Of a stretch of DNA of 64,000 nt, positions 38,356 to 46,394 are shown piece after piece. The translations under genes were made by a program, and so were the position numbers. The notes below the pieces were generated by a model. The model saw only the letters and a list, made by a program, of their open reading frames with translations, did no database searches and was not told where the DNA came from. This DNA comes from Burkholderiaceae bacterium (GTDB lineage Bacteria; Pseudomonadota; Gammaproteobacteria; Burkholderiales; Burkholderiaceae_E). The stretch's first letter is position 1. Each line of letters starts with the position of its first letter. Where the stretch lies: NCBI GenBank assembly GCA_023954045.1, contig JAMLIR010000001.1, positions 434,001-498,000 of the forward strand, in the 5' to 3' direction.

Positions 38356-39144
38356 ATGCTCTTCAAACGAACGGTCGCCTCGCGCCGATGGACGCCGCTG
38401 GCGGCCTCGCTCGCGGCGTTCGCGCTGCTGTGCGCGACCCTCGCCTACTGGGCGTTGCAGTGGCTTGCGCCGGCCGTTCCGATCGCGCCGGCCGGCTCGC
38501 TCGCCGACCAGCGCGACGCGCCCGATCTCGCGGCCGCATCCAGGCTGTTCGGCATGCCGGTCGGCAGCGGCGGCACGGCGCCCGTGGCGATGCCGTCGAA
38601 CATCCAGGTGCTCGGCGTCGCGGCCAGCGAGGTGCGGGGCAGCGCAGTCCTGGTCGTCGACGGCAGGCCGCCGAAGGCGTTCATGGTCGGCGACGCGGTG
38701 GGTGCCGACGCGAAGCTCGTCGAAGTGCGATCCGACGCCGCGGTCATCGAGCGCAACGGCGCGCGGATCGAGCTGGCGGCGCCGAAGCGCCCGTCGGTGG
38801 CCACGCTCTCCAGCGGCCCTGCGCGATCCGACGCGACGGCGGGCGCCACTGCGCCCCCCGTCGCAACCGCCGCCCCCGCGCCTGCGGCGCCACTGCCTGC
38901 AGCTCCCGCGCCTGCGGCCTCTGCGCCTGCAGTTCCCGCCGCTGCCGCGACGATCGCCGTGCCGCCGCCGCAGCCCGCGCCGAACCCGATCGAGGCACGC
39001 GGTCCCGCCGCCGGCGCGCCGGCGCCGGCCACGGCGCCCGCCCCGCCGGGGGTTCCCGGCGCGCCGGCAGCGGCTGTGCAGGAAGGCCAACCCCAGCAGC
39101 CGGCCGCGGTCGTCGACGGCGTCCGGCACAACGGGACCCAGTGA
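38356..39144 (+). CDS. gspC: Type II secretion protein GspC
   Basis: 262 residues: cytoplasmic N-terminus, one membrane helix ([21 protein letters not shown]), then the homology region ([12 protein letters not shown] ... [35 protein letters not shown]) that binds the secretin N0 domain. After about residue 155 the protein becomes almost entirely Ala/Pro ([15 protein letters not shown]) with no PDZ or coiled-coil domain. Encoded divergently from the rest of the gsp genes. Confidence 0.85.
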   Translation: MLFKRTVASRRWTPLAASLAAFALLCATLAYWALQWLAPAVPIAPAGSLADQRDAPDLAAASRLFGMPVGSGGTAPVAMPSNIQVLGVAASEVRGSAVLVVDGRPPKAFMVGDAVGADAKLVEVRSDAAVIERNGARIELAAPKRPSVATLSSGPARSDATAGATAPPVATAAPAPAAPLPAAPAPAASAPAVPAAAATIAVPPPQPAPNPIEARGPAAGAPAPATAPAPPGVPGAPAAAVQEGQPQQPAAVVDGVRHNGTQ

Positions 39145-39187
39145 TGGCCGCGTTCCCCACCGTCTCCACGCGGACCCGCAGCGCACG

Positions 39188-39982
39188 ATGAGGCAATACC
39201 TCGATCTCCTCGACCGGATTCTTCGCGAGGGCGTCGACCGCCCCGACCGGACCGGCACCGGCACCCGCGCCGTCTTCGGCCACCAGATGCGCTTCGACCT
39301 GTCCGAGGGTTTTCCGCTCGTGACCACGAAGAAGCTGCACGTGCGCTCGATCGTCTACGAGTTGCTCTGGTTCCTGAAGGGCGACACGAACGTGCGCTAC
39401 CTGCGCGAGAACCGCGTCAGCATCTGGGACGAGTGGGCCGACGCGGACGGCAACCTCGGCCCCGTCTACGGCAAGCAGTGGCGCGACTGGACGACGGCCG
39501 ACGGCCGCCACGTCGACCAGATCGCCGAGCTGGTCCGGCAGATCCGGCACGACCCCTGGTCGAGGCGCCAGATCGTCAGCGCCTGGAACGTCGGCGACCT
39601 GCCCGCGATGAAGCTCGCGCCCTGCCACTGCCTGTTCCAGACGGCGGTCATCGGCGGCAAGCTGCACCTGCAGCTCTACCAGCGCTCGTGCGACGTCTTC
39701 CTCGGCGTCCCGTTCAACATCGCCAGCTACGCGCTGCTGCTGGCGATGCTGGCGCACCAGTGCGACCTCGAGCCCGGCGAGTTCGTCTGGACCGGCGGCG
39801 ACGTCCATCTCTACAGCAATCATCTCGAGCAGGCGCGGCTGCAATTGCAGCGCGAGCCGCTGCCGCTGCCGCGGCTCGAGTTCGCGCGCAAGCCGGCGTC
39901 GATCGACCTGTACGAGTACGAGGACTTCCGTTTCGTCGGCTACCAGGCGCACCCGCACATCGCGGCGCCGGTCGCGGTCTAG
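39188..39982 (+). CDS. thyA: Thymidylate synthase
   Basis: 264 residues, identical in length to E. coli ThyA. The catalytic cysteine is in LAPCHCLFQ, the dUMP-binding segment is [20 protein letters not shown], and the folate region is [12 protein letters not shown]. It methylates dUMP to dTMP using methylene-tetrahydrofolate. It lies 43 bp after gspC and is convergent with the Rrf2 gene (13 bp). Confidence 0.97.
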   Translation: MRQYLDLLDRILREGVDRPDRTGTGTRAVFGHQMRFDLSEGFPLVTTKKLHVRSIVYELLWFLKGDTNVRYLRENRVSIWDEWADADGNLGPVYGKQWRDWTTADGRHVDQIAELVRQIRHDPWSRRQIVSAWNVGDLPAMKLAPCHCLFQTAVIGGKLHLQLYQRSCDVFLGVPFNIASYALLLAMLAHQCDLEPGEFVWTGGDVHLYSNHLEQARLQLQREPLPLPRLEFARKPASIDLYEYEDFRFVGYQAHPHIAAPVAV

Positions 39983-39995
39983 GTGCGAAGGCGCC

Positions 39996-40556
39996 CTAGG
40001 CCCGGTCCGCGCTGCGCGCCGTCGAAGGTCGGCGGGCGCGCCGCCGCGCCGCGGCGCCGGCGGACTTGCGCGCCCGGGGCTGTGCGGCCTGCGGTCCGGC
40101 GGATGCGGCTTCGGCGTCCGGCGCCGCCACCGCCCCGATCGGCCGGCCCTGCTGCCGCTCGATCAGCCGCAGCATCGTCGCCAGCGTGATCGAACTCAGC
40201 GTGGCCTTGGCAATCTCGTCGATCTCCGAGAGCACCGCGCCCAGCGCCATGCCCACCGGCGTGTCCTCGCTCGGCTCGCGGCGCTCGTTGGGCGCCGGAG
40301 TGAGGTCTTCGAACAGGCGAATGACGTCCATCAGCGTGATCCGCCGCGCGTTGCCCGCGAAGCGGTAGCCGCCGCCGACTCCGCGCACCGACTCGACGAT
40401 GCCGGTGCGCGCGAGCTCGGAGAGCACCTTCGCGAGGTGATGCGGCGACACGCCGTACTTGCCCGCGATCTCGGCCGCCGGGATATGGCGCGTCGGATCG
40501 ATCGCGAACTCGAGCACGCTGTACAGCGCGAGCGACGTGTTCTTCTGCAGCCTCAT
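39996..40556 (-). CDS. Rrf2-family transcriptional regulator lacking cysteines
   Basis: 186 residues. The winged-helix DNA-binding region is clear: MRLQKNTSLALYSVLEFA, then AAEIAGKYGVSPHHLAKVLSELARTGIVESVRGVGGGYRF, the classic Rrf2 recognition helix and wing. Unlike IscR, NsrR or RsrR it has no cysteine at all, so an Fe-S cluster bound by Cys is excluded. The C-terminal 50 residues are an Arg/Ala-rich basic tail. It is 15 bp after the GNAT gene and probably co-transcribed with it from a promoter carrying an 18-bp inverted repeat, consistent with autoregulation. Its ligand is unknown; the gene set suggests aromatic acyl-CoA or nitrosative signals. Confidence 0.88.
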   Translation of the reverse strand: MRLQKNTSLALYSVLEFAIDPTRHIPAAEIAGKYGVSPHHLAKVLSELARTGIVESVRGVGGGYRFAGNARRITLMDVIRLFEDLTPAPNERREPSEDTPVGMALGAVLSEIDEIAKATLSSITLATMLRLIERQQGRPIGAVAAPDAEAASAGPQAAQPRARKSAGAAARRRARRPSTARSADRA

Positions 40557-40571
40557 CGATTGCGCTCGCGC

Positions 40572-41105
40572 TCAGGCATCGAGGTCCATCTCCAGCGGGA
40601 TGAAAGGTCCGGTCATCATGCCCTGGCTGCGAAAGAACGACAGGATCAGCGTGTTGTCGCGCGCGAGGATCGTGCGCAGCTTGCGCACGCCGAGGCGCCT
40701 GAAGCCGGCGCGCAGCGCGTCGAGCATCCGCGTGGCGACGCCGGCGAGCCGGAACTCCGGCGCGACGTCGATCGCGAACACCCAGCCGCAGGGAGGCGCG
40801 CCGAATTCCCAGTCACGCACTTCGCCGATGATGAAGCCCGCGACGCGCCCGTCGATGTCGGCCACCAGGAAGATGCGCTCGGGCTGCTCGCCGTCGCCGT
40901 AGCGCCGGAACACCGAGAGCCAGTAGCTGCGCTTCTCGACGCCGGTCACGGTCGCGTCGATCGCGATGACCCGGTCGAGGTCGGCGCGCCGCGCGGGGCG
41001 CACGGTGACGACGCCCGCCGGCTCGGGCGCCGGCGCGCGCGTCGCCGCCGCGCGGCGCCTGGCCGGTGCGCCCGCGGCGCCCGTACGTGTCGATGCCCTG
41101 GTCAT
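40572..41105 (-). CDS. GNAT family N-acetyltransferase
   Basis: 177 residues. After a 30-residue Arg/Ala-rich leader the GNAT fold starts (VTVRPARRADLDRVIAID). The acetyl-CoA pyrophosphate loop is FRLAGVATRML (R-x-x-G-x-A), preceded by the beta4 strand GWVFAIDVAP. The opening segment closely resembles both halves of the double-GNAT protein at 58153-59166. It leads an operon with the Rrf2 regulator. A protein-lysine acetyltransferase acting on the nearby acyl-CoA ligase is conceivable but not shown by sequence. Confidence 0.85.
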   Translation of the reverse strand: MTRASTRTGAAGAPARRRAAATRAPAPEPAGVVTVRPARRADLDRVIAIDATVTGVEKRSYWLSVFRRYGDGEQPERIFLVADIDGRVAGFIIGEVRDWEFGAPPCGWVFAIDVAPEFRLAGVATRMLDALRAGFRRLGVRKLRTILARDNTLILSFFRSQGMMTGPFIPLEMDLDA

Positions 41106-41120
41106 CGGTACCCCGAAAGA

Positions 41121-41134
41121 CTGATACAGATCAA
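41121..41134. promoter_or_regulatory. FNR/CRP-type box between the GNAT and liv operons
   Basis: CTGAT-ACAG-ATCAA matches the FNR consensus TTGAT-N4-ATCAA at 9 of 10 defined positions. Its centre (41127.5) would be 41.5 bp upstream of a transcription start at 41169 for the liv direction, where CAGAAT at 41157-41162 could serve as -10. That geometry is class II activation, implying oxygen-limited induction of the downstream aromatic operon. Confidence 0.55.
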
Positions 41135-41145
41135 ATGAATACCTG

Positions 41146-41163
41146 CATTCGGGTACCAGAATA
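41146..41163. promoter_or_regulatory. 18-bp inverted repeat, candidate Rrf2 operator
   Basis: CATTCGGGTACCAGAATA is a near-perfect palindrome centred on GGTACC (ATTC-N-GGTACC-N-GAAT). A sister copy is found at 57591-57608 before the hemerythrin gene. It overlaps the proposed -10 of the liv promoter and lies upstream of the GNAT-rrf2 operon, so binding could repress both directions. The nearest regulator gene is rrf2. Confidence 0.55.
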
Positions 41164-41360
41164 GGTGTTAACGGGCGCGCTGTAAACGTCTCCGCTGCAT
41201 ACGTCCCGGTTGTCGCCCGATGCAGACACCCTCGGGCAGTTCCGTTCCGGGACGCGTCCGATGGCCCCACCGCCCTGCCTGGCGCAGCACGCGCGCGGCA
41301 GGGCTTTTCCGGCAGGCCGCGCCGTGGCCGTGTCGTCGCAGACAAGAAGAGGAGACTCGA

Positions 41361-42527
41361 ATGAATTTCGTCGCAACTGCCCGGAGCGCGATCCGGCTCG
41401 CCGGTACCTTCGTCGCGGCCGCGCTGATCGGAACCGGAACCGTCGCCGCCCAGGAGCCTATCAGAATCGGCGCCTTCCTCTCGGTGACCGGACCCGCCGC
41501 CTTCCTCGGCGACCCCGAGCAGAAGACCCTCGAGATGTACGTCGAGCGCATCAACGCGGCCGGCGGCGTGCTCGGGCGCAAGCTGCAGCTGTTCGCCTAC
41601 GACAGCGGCGGCGACGCCGAGAAGGCGCGCACGTTCGCCAAGCGGCTGATCGAGCAGGACAAGGTCGACGTCATCGTCGGCGGCTCGACGACCGGCGAGA
41701 CGATGGCGGCGATCCCGCTGGTCGAGCAGGCGCAGGTGCCGTTCATCTCGCTCGCAGGCGCCGTCGTCATCATCGAACCGGTCAAGAAGTGGGTGTTCAA
41801 GACGCCGCACACCGACCGGATGGCCTGCGAGAAGATCTTCACCGACATGAACGCGCGCAAGCTGACGAAGCTCGCGCTGATCTCCGGGGCCGGCGGCTTC
41901 GACAAGTCCCTGCGCGCCGAGTGCATCAAGGTCGCGCCGAAGCACGGCATCGAGATCGTCGCCGACGAGAGCTACGGCGCCGCCGACACCGACATGACCG
42001 CGCAGCTCACCAAGATCAAGGCGACGCCGGGCGTGCAGGCGGTGATGAACTGCGGCTTCGGCCAGGGCCCCGGGATCGTCACCAAGAACTACCGGCAGAT
42101 CGGCCTCACGCTGCCGCTGTACCAGTCGCACGGGGTGGCCTCGAAGGAGTTCATCAAGCTCGCCGGCGGCGCCGCCGAGGGCGTGCGCTTGCCCGCCGCC
42201 GCGCTGCTGGTCGGCCACCTGCTCGCCGACAACGACCCGCAGAAAGCGGTCGTCGTCAACTACAAGAAGGATTACGAGGCTCGTTACAAGTCCGACGTTT
42301 CGACTTTCGGCGGCCACGCGTACGATGGCCTGATGATCGCGGTCGAGGCGATCAAGCGCGCCGGCGGCACCGACCGTGCCAAGGTTCGCGACGAGATCGA
42401 GAAGACCAAGGGCTACGTCGGCACCGGCGGCGTCGTCAACATGTCGCCGACCGACCACATGGGCCTCGACCTCAGCGCGTTCCGGATGCTCGAGATCCGC
42501 AACGGCGACTGGACGCTGGTGAAGTAA
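41361..42527 (+). CDS. ABC transporter periplasmic substrate-binding protein (LivK type)
   Basis: 388 residues with a Sec signal (MNFVATARSAIRLAGTFVAAALIGTGTVAA). The mature protein is a type I periplasmic-binding fold of the branched-chain amino-acid family: IRIGAFLSVTGPAAFLGDPEQ, then VIVGGSTTGETMAAIPL and a C-terminal DHMGLDLSAFRMLEI. The position at the head of an anaerobic aromatic operon suggests that it binds an aromatic acid rather than leucine. The ATG follows AGAGGAGAC. A 255-bp regulatory gap lies upstream. Confidence 0.9.
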   Translation: MNFVATARSAIRLAGTFVAAALIGTGTVAAQEPIRIGAFLSVTGPAAFLGDPEQKTLEMYVERINAAGGVLGRKLQLFAYDSGGDAEKARTFAKRLIEQDKVDVIVGGSTTGETMAAIPLVEQAQVPFISLAGAVVIIEPVKKWVFKTPHTDRMACEKIFTDMNARKLTKLALISGAGGFDKSLRAECIKVAPKHGIEIVADESYGAADTDMTAQLTKIKATPGVQAVMNCGFGQGPGIVTKNYRQIGLTLPLYQSHGVASKEFIKLAGGAAEGVRLPAAALLVGHLLADNDPQKAVVVNYKKDYEARYKSDVSTFGGHAYDGLMIAVEAIKRAGGTDRAKVRDEIEKTKGYVGTGGVVNMSPTDHMGLDLSAFRMLEIRNGDWTLVK

Positions 42528-42567
42528 CGGCGCAAGGCGGCGACGAGACGCCGGGCGGAGGCGCAGC

Positions 42568-43443
42568 ATGGGCGGACAGGCGGTCCAGTTCGTCGCCGGC
42601 GGGCTCACCGTCGGCGCGATCTACGCCCTGGTCGCGCTCGGCTTCTCGATCATCTTCAACGCCAGCCGTGTGATCAACTTCGCCCAGGGCGAGTTCGTGA
42701 TGATCGGCGGCATGAGCGCCGTCTCGCTGGTCGCCGCCGGCATGCCGATGCCGGCGGCGATCGTCGGCGCCGTCGCGATCGCCGGCGTCGTCGGGCTGCT
42801 GCTCGAGCGGCTCGCGGTCGGCCGGGCGCGCAACGCCGACGTCGTGACGCTGATCATCATCACGATCGGCGCCTCGATCTTCCTCAGGGGCCTCGCCCAG
42901 CTGGTCTGGGACAAGCGCATCCATCCGCTCGCGCCGCTCTCGGGCGACGCGCCGATCGCAATCCTCGGCGCGACGATCGTCCCGCAGAGCCTGTGGGTGA
43001 TCGGCGTCACCATCGTGATCGTGGCTGTGCTGTCGTGGTTCTTCCGACGCACGCTGCTCGGCAAGGCGATGCTCGCCACCTCGTACAACCGCTTCGCGGC
43101 GCAGCTGGTCGGCATCGAGGTGCGCCGGGTCCTGTTCGCCAGCTTCGGGCTGGCGGCCGCGCTCGGCGCGATCGCCGGCGTCCTGATCGCGCCGATCACC
43201 TTCACCTCCTACGACGCCGGCATCATGCTGGGACTCAAGGGATTCGCCGCGGCGATCCTCGGCGGCCTCGGCAGCTTCACCGGCGCGGTCGTCGGCGGGC
43301 TCGTGCTGGGGCTGCTCGAGAGCCTCGGCGCGGGCTACGTGTCGTCGGCCTACAAGGACGTGATCGCGTTCGTGATCATCCTCGCCGTGCTGGTCGTCCG
43401 TCCCGATGGAATCCTTGGTGCAGTCAAGAGCGAGCGCGTCTGA
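42568..43443 (+). CDS. ABC transporter permease (LivH type)
   Basis: 291 residues, polytopic. Typical LivH features: GLTVGAIYALVALGFSIIFNASRVINFAQGEFVMIGG at the start and the coupling region LLGKAMLATSYNRFAAQLVGIEVRRV, followed by GFAAAILGGLGSFTGAVVGG. It forms the inner-membrane channel with the LivM-type protein. The coding end overlaps the next gene by 38 bp. Confidence 0.92.
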   Translation: MGGQAVQFVAGGLTVGAIYALVALGFSIIFNASRVINFAQGEFVMIGGMSAVSLVAAGMPMPAAIVGAVAIAGVVGLLLERLAVGRARNADVVTLIIITIGASIFLRGLAQLVWDKRIHPLAPLSGDAPIAILGATIVPQSLWVIGVTIVIVAVLSWFFRRTLLGKAMLATSYNRFAAQLVGIEVRRVLFASFGLAAALGAIAGVLIAPITFTSYDAGIMLGLKGFAAAILGGLGSFTGAVVGGLVLGLLESLGAGYVSSAYKDVIAFVIILAVLVVRPDGILGAVKSERV

Positions 43444-44404
43444 GCCGCGCGTGCCGGCGGCGCATTGGTGGGCCGCCCCGCGCACCGGGGGCATGGCCGT
43501 GCTGGCGCTGGCCATCGCGCTCGCCCCGCTGGCGCTCGCCAACGACTACTTCTACGACGTCGCGATCCTGGTCGGCCTGAACGCCATCGTCTGCGTCGGA
43601 CTGAACCTGCTGATCGGCTACGCCGGGCAGATCAGCCTCGGCCACGCCGGCTTCTTCGGCCTCGGCGCCTACGGCTCGGCGCTGCTCGCGTCGCGCTACG
43701 GGGTGCCGCCGCTGGCGGCGCTCTTCGCTGCGACCGCCGCCGTGGGCCTGATGGCCTTCGTCGTCGGGCGCCCGATCCTGCGCCTGAAGGGCCACTACCT
43801 CGCGATGGCCACGCTCGGGCTGGGCATCATCGTGTCGATCGTGCTCGCCAACGAGGACCGCGTCACCGGCGGCCCCGACGGGATGCCGGTGCCGCCGCTC
43901 ACGATCCTCGGCTACGCGATCCAGGGCGAGCAGGTCTGGTACTGGGTCGTCGGTGCGTGCCTGCTGCTCGCGGTCTGGCTGGCGCTGAACCTGATCGAGT
44001 CGCCCACCGGGCGCGCGCTGCGCGCACTGCACACCTCGGAAGTCGCAGCCGAGGTCGTCGGCATCGACAGCGCGCGGCAGAAATTGATGGTCTTCGTCGT
44101 CTCGGCCGTCTTCGCGGCGGCCGCCGGCGGCCTGACCGCGTTCTACAGCGGATTCATCACGCCCGCCAAGGCCTCGTTCATGCACTCGGTGGAGCTGGTC
44201 ACGATGGTCGTCTTCGGCGGCATGGCGTCGACCTTCGGCGCCGTCGTCGGTGCGGCCGTCCTGACCGTGCTGCCCCAGGCGCTCACCGTGGTGAAGGAAT
44301 ACGAAATGGTCGTGCTCGGCGCGATCATGATGGCGACGATGATCTTCCTGCCGCGCGGAGCGGTGCCGACGCTGGCGGGCTGGCTCGGCCGGGGGCGCGA
44401 ATGA
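43406..44404 (+). CDS. ABC transporter permease (LivM type)
   Basis: 332 residues. The signature GLNLLIGYAGQISLGHAGFFGLGAYGSALLA is typical of LivM, as is the coupling stretch SPTGRALRALHTSEVAAEVVGID. An internal GTG at 43451 could also be the start, which would remove the overlap with the LivH-type gene. The end overlaps the ATPase start by 4 bp (ATGA). Confidence 0.92.
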   Translation: MESLVQSRASASEPRVPAAHWWAAPRTGGMAVLALAIALAPLALANDYFYDVAILVGLNAIVCVGLNLLIGYAGQISLGHAGFFGLGAYGSALLASRYGVPPLAALFAATAAVGLMAFVVGRPILRLKGHYLAMATLGLGIIVSIVLANEDRVTGGPDGMPVPPLTILGYAIQGEQVWYWVVGACLLLAVWLALNLIESPTGRALRALHTSEVAAEVVGIDSARQKLMVFVVSAVFAAAAGGLTAFYSGFITPAKASFMHSVELVTMVVFGGMASTFGAVVGAAVLTVLPQALTVVKEYEMVVLGAIMMATMIFLPRGAVPTLAGWLGRGRE

Positions 44405-45246
44405 GCGGGGCCGCACCGATCGCGGGCGCACCCGCGGCCGGCGGCGACGCGCCGCAGGCGACGCCGGGCGGGCTGCGCGTCGAAGGCCTCTCGAAGGAGT
44501 TCGGCGGCATCCACGCGGTGCAGGACCTCTCGTTCGCGATCGGCGAGGGCAAGGTCCACTCGATCATCGGCCCGAACGGCGCCGGCAAGACGACGCTGCT
44601 GAACCTTCTGACCGGCGTCTACGTTCCCAGTGCCGGTCGCATCGCCCTCGCGGGCTGCGACCTCACCGGCCGGCCGGCGCACGAGTTCGCTGCTGCGGGA
44701 ATCGGACGCACGTTCCAGAACCTGCAGATCTTCTTCAACATGAGCGCGCTCGAGAACGTGATGACCGGGCGCCACCTGCGCGAGCGCTCCGGGCTCCTCG
44801 CCACGCTGCTGCGCACGCCCCGGCTGGCGCGCGCCGAACGCGATTGCAGGGCGCGCGCCCTCGAGTTGCTCGAGTTCGTCGGGCTGGGCGCCCATGGCCG
44901 ATCGGCCGCCGACGCGATGCCCTACGGCGCGCTCAAGCGCCTCGAAATCGCGCGCGCGCTGGCCGGCGATCCGCGGATCCTGCTGCTCGACGAGCCGGCC
45001 GCCGGCCTGAATCCGACCGAGTCGCAGGAGATCGCCGCGCTGATCCGCAGGCTGGCGCAGGCAGGCACCACCGTGGTGCTGGTCGAGCACAACATGCGCC
45101 TGGTGATGGGGGTCTCGGACCACATCCTGGTCCTCGACTACGGCCGCAAGCTCGCCGAGGGCAGCGCCGAAGCGGTGCGCAACGACCCCCGGGTGATCGA
45201 AGCCTATCTCGGCGCGGCTGCCGGGGCGGAGCACGCCGATGCTTGA
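44401..45246 (+). CDS. ABC transporter ATPase (LivG type)
   Basis: 281 residues. Walker A IIGPNGAGKTTLLNLLTG, Q-loop region GRTFQNLQIFFNMSALENVM, and Walker B LLLDEPAAGLNPTE. The canonical LSGG signature reads AMPYGALKRLEIARAL here, the PYG variant typical of LivG. An Ala/Gly-rich N-terminal extension of about 24 residues precedes the domain. It partners with the LivF-type ATPase. Confidence 0.92.
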   Translation: MSGAAPIAGAPAAGGDAPQATPGGLRVEGLSKEFGGIHAVQDLSFAIGEGKVHSIIGPNGAGKTTLLNLLTGVYVPSAGRIALAGCDLTGRPAHEFAAAGIGRTFQNLQIFFNMSALENVMTGRHLRERSGLLATLLRTPRLARAERDCRARALELLEFVGLGAHGRSAADAMPYGALKRLEIARALAGDPRILLLDEPAAGLNPTESQEIAALIRRLAQAGTTVVLVEHNMRLVMGVSDHILVLDYGRKLAEGSAEAVRNDPRVIEAYLGAAAGAEHADA

Positions 45247-45940
45247 AGTCGACGCGCTGTCGAGCCGCTACGGAAGGATCACCGCGCTCGATTCGGTGAA
45301 CCTGCGCGTCGATCGCGGCGAACTCGTCGCGCTGGTCGGCGCCAACGGGGCGGGCAAGTCGACGCTGCTGCGCGCGCTGTCGGGCGTGCAGCCGACCGCT
45401 GCTGGCAGCGTGCGCTTCGAGGGTGCCGACGTCACCCGCGCGTCCGCCCGAGCGCGCGTGCGCATGGGGATCGTCCAGGTCCCCGAAGGCCGCCAGGTCT
45501 TCGGCCCGCTGACGGTCGAGGACAACCTGATGCTCGGCGCCTACGTGCGGCCGCCCGCCGAGATCGCCGGCGCGCTCGAGCAGGTCTACGCCCTGTTCCC
45601 GGTACTCGCCTCGAAGCGCCGCGACGCGGCGGGCACGCTGTCCGGCGGCCAGCAGCAGATGCTTGCGATGGGCCGCGCGCTGATGGCGCGCCCGAAGCTG
45701 CTGCTGCTCGACGAGCCGAGCATGGGGCTGGCGCCGCGCCTCGTCGCCGAGATCTTCGCGACGATCCGCTCGCTGAAGGACGCGGCGACCACGATCCTGC
45801 TGGTCGACCAGAACGCGCGCGCGGCGCTGTCGGTGGCCGACCGCGCCTACGTGCTGGAGGTCGGCCGGATCGCGCTGTCCGGCAGCGGCACCGAACTGCT
45901 CGACAACCCGGCCGTCCAGCAGGCCTATCTCGGCCTCTAG
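45239..45940 (+). CDS. ABC transporter ATPase (LivF type)
   Basis: 233 residues. Walker A LVGANGAGKSTLLRALSG, signature LSGGQQQMLAMGRAL, Walker B LLLLDEPSMGLAPRLV. This compact form without extensions is typical of LivF. The start overlaps the preceding gene by 8 bp. With the four upstream genes it makes a complete HAAT-family importer; clustering with pad, hcr and bcr genes indicates an aromatic-acid substrate. Confidence 0.93.
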   Translation: MLEVDALSSRYGRITALDSVNLRVDRGELVALVGANGAGKSTLLRALSGVQPTAAGSVRFEGADVTRASARARVRMGIVQVPEGRQVFGPLTVEDNLMLGAYVRPPAEIAGALEQVYALFPVLASKRRDAAGTLSGGQQQMLAMGRALMARPKLLLLDEPSMGLAPRLVAEIFATIRSLKDAATTILLVDQNARAALSVADRAYVLEVGRIALSGSGTELLDNPAVQQAYLGL

Positions 45941-45986
45941 GCCGCACGCGAATCGCCCGATACCGGCAATACACACGGAGAATTCG

Positions 45987-46394
45987 ATGAAACCTACCCT
46001 CGCCCCCGGCGCAACGCGCACCAGCAAGCTCACCGTCGACCGCGACCGCACCATCGGCTTCATGGGCGAGAGCGCCCGCGTCTACGCCACGCCGATGCTG
46101 GTGCAGGACATCGAGATCGCCTGCCGCGAGTTGCTGCTCGAGCACCTCGACGCCGGCGAAGACTCGGTGGGCACGCGCGTGGAGATCGACCATCTCGCCG
46201 CCACGCTGCTGGGCATGCCGGTCGAACTGAAGGTGACCATCGCCGAAGTCAAGGGCCGCGCGGTCACCTTCGAGGTCGAGGGCCGCGACAGCGTCGACGC
46301 GATCTGCCGCGGCCGGCACAGCCGCTTCGTGGTCGACGTCGAGGGCACTGCCGCGCGCCTGGCAGCCAAGGCGAAGAAGGCAGGCCTGGCATGA
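45987..46394 (+). CDS. Hotdog-fold acyl-CoA thioesterase
   Basis: 135 residues. The pattern KLTVDRDRTIGFMGESARVYATPMLVQDIE followed by EDSVGTRVEIDHLAATLLGMPVELKVTIAEVKGRAVTFEVEG fits the FlK-like (fluoroacetyl-CoA type) thioesterase group. The stop overlaps the start of the molybdoenzyme gene by 4 bp. A thioesterase in an aryl-CoA operon can release stalled CoA thioesters and recycle CoA; the actual substrate cannot be told. The ATG follows ACGGAG. Confidence 0.8.
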   Translation: MKPTLAPGATRTSKLTVDRDRTIGFMGESARVYATPMLVQDIEIACRELLLEHLDAGEDSVGTRVEIDHLAATLLGMPVELKVTIAEVKGRAVTFEVEGRDSVDAICRGRHSRFVVDVEGTAARLAAKAKKAGLA

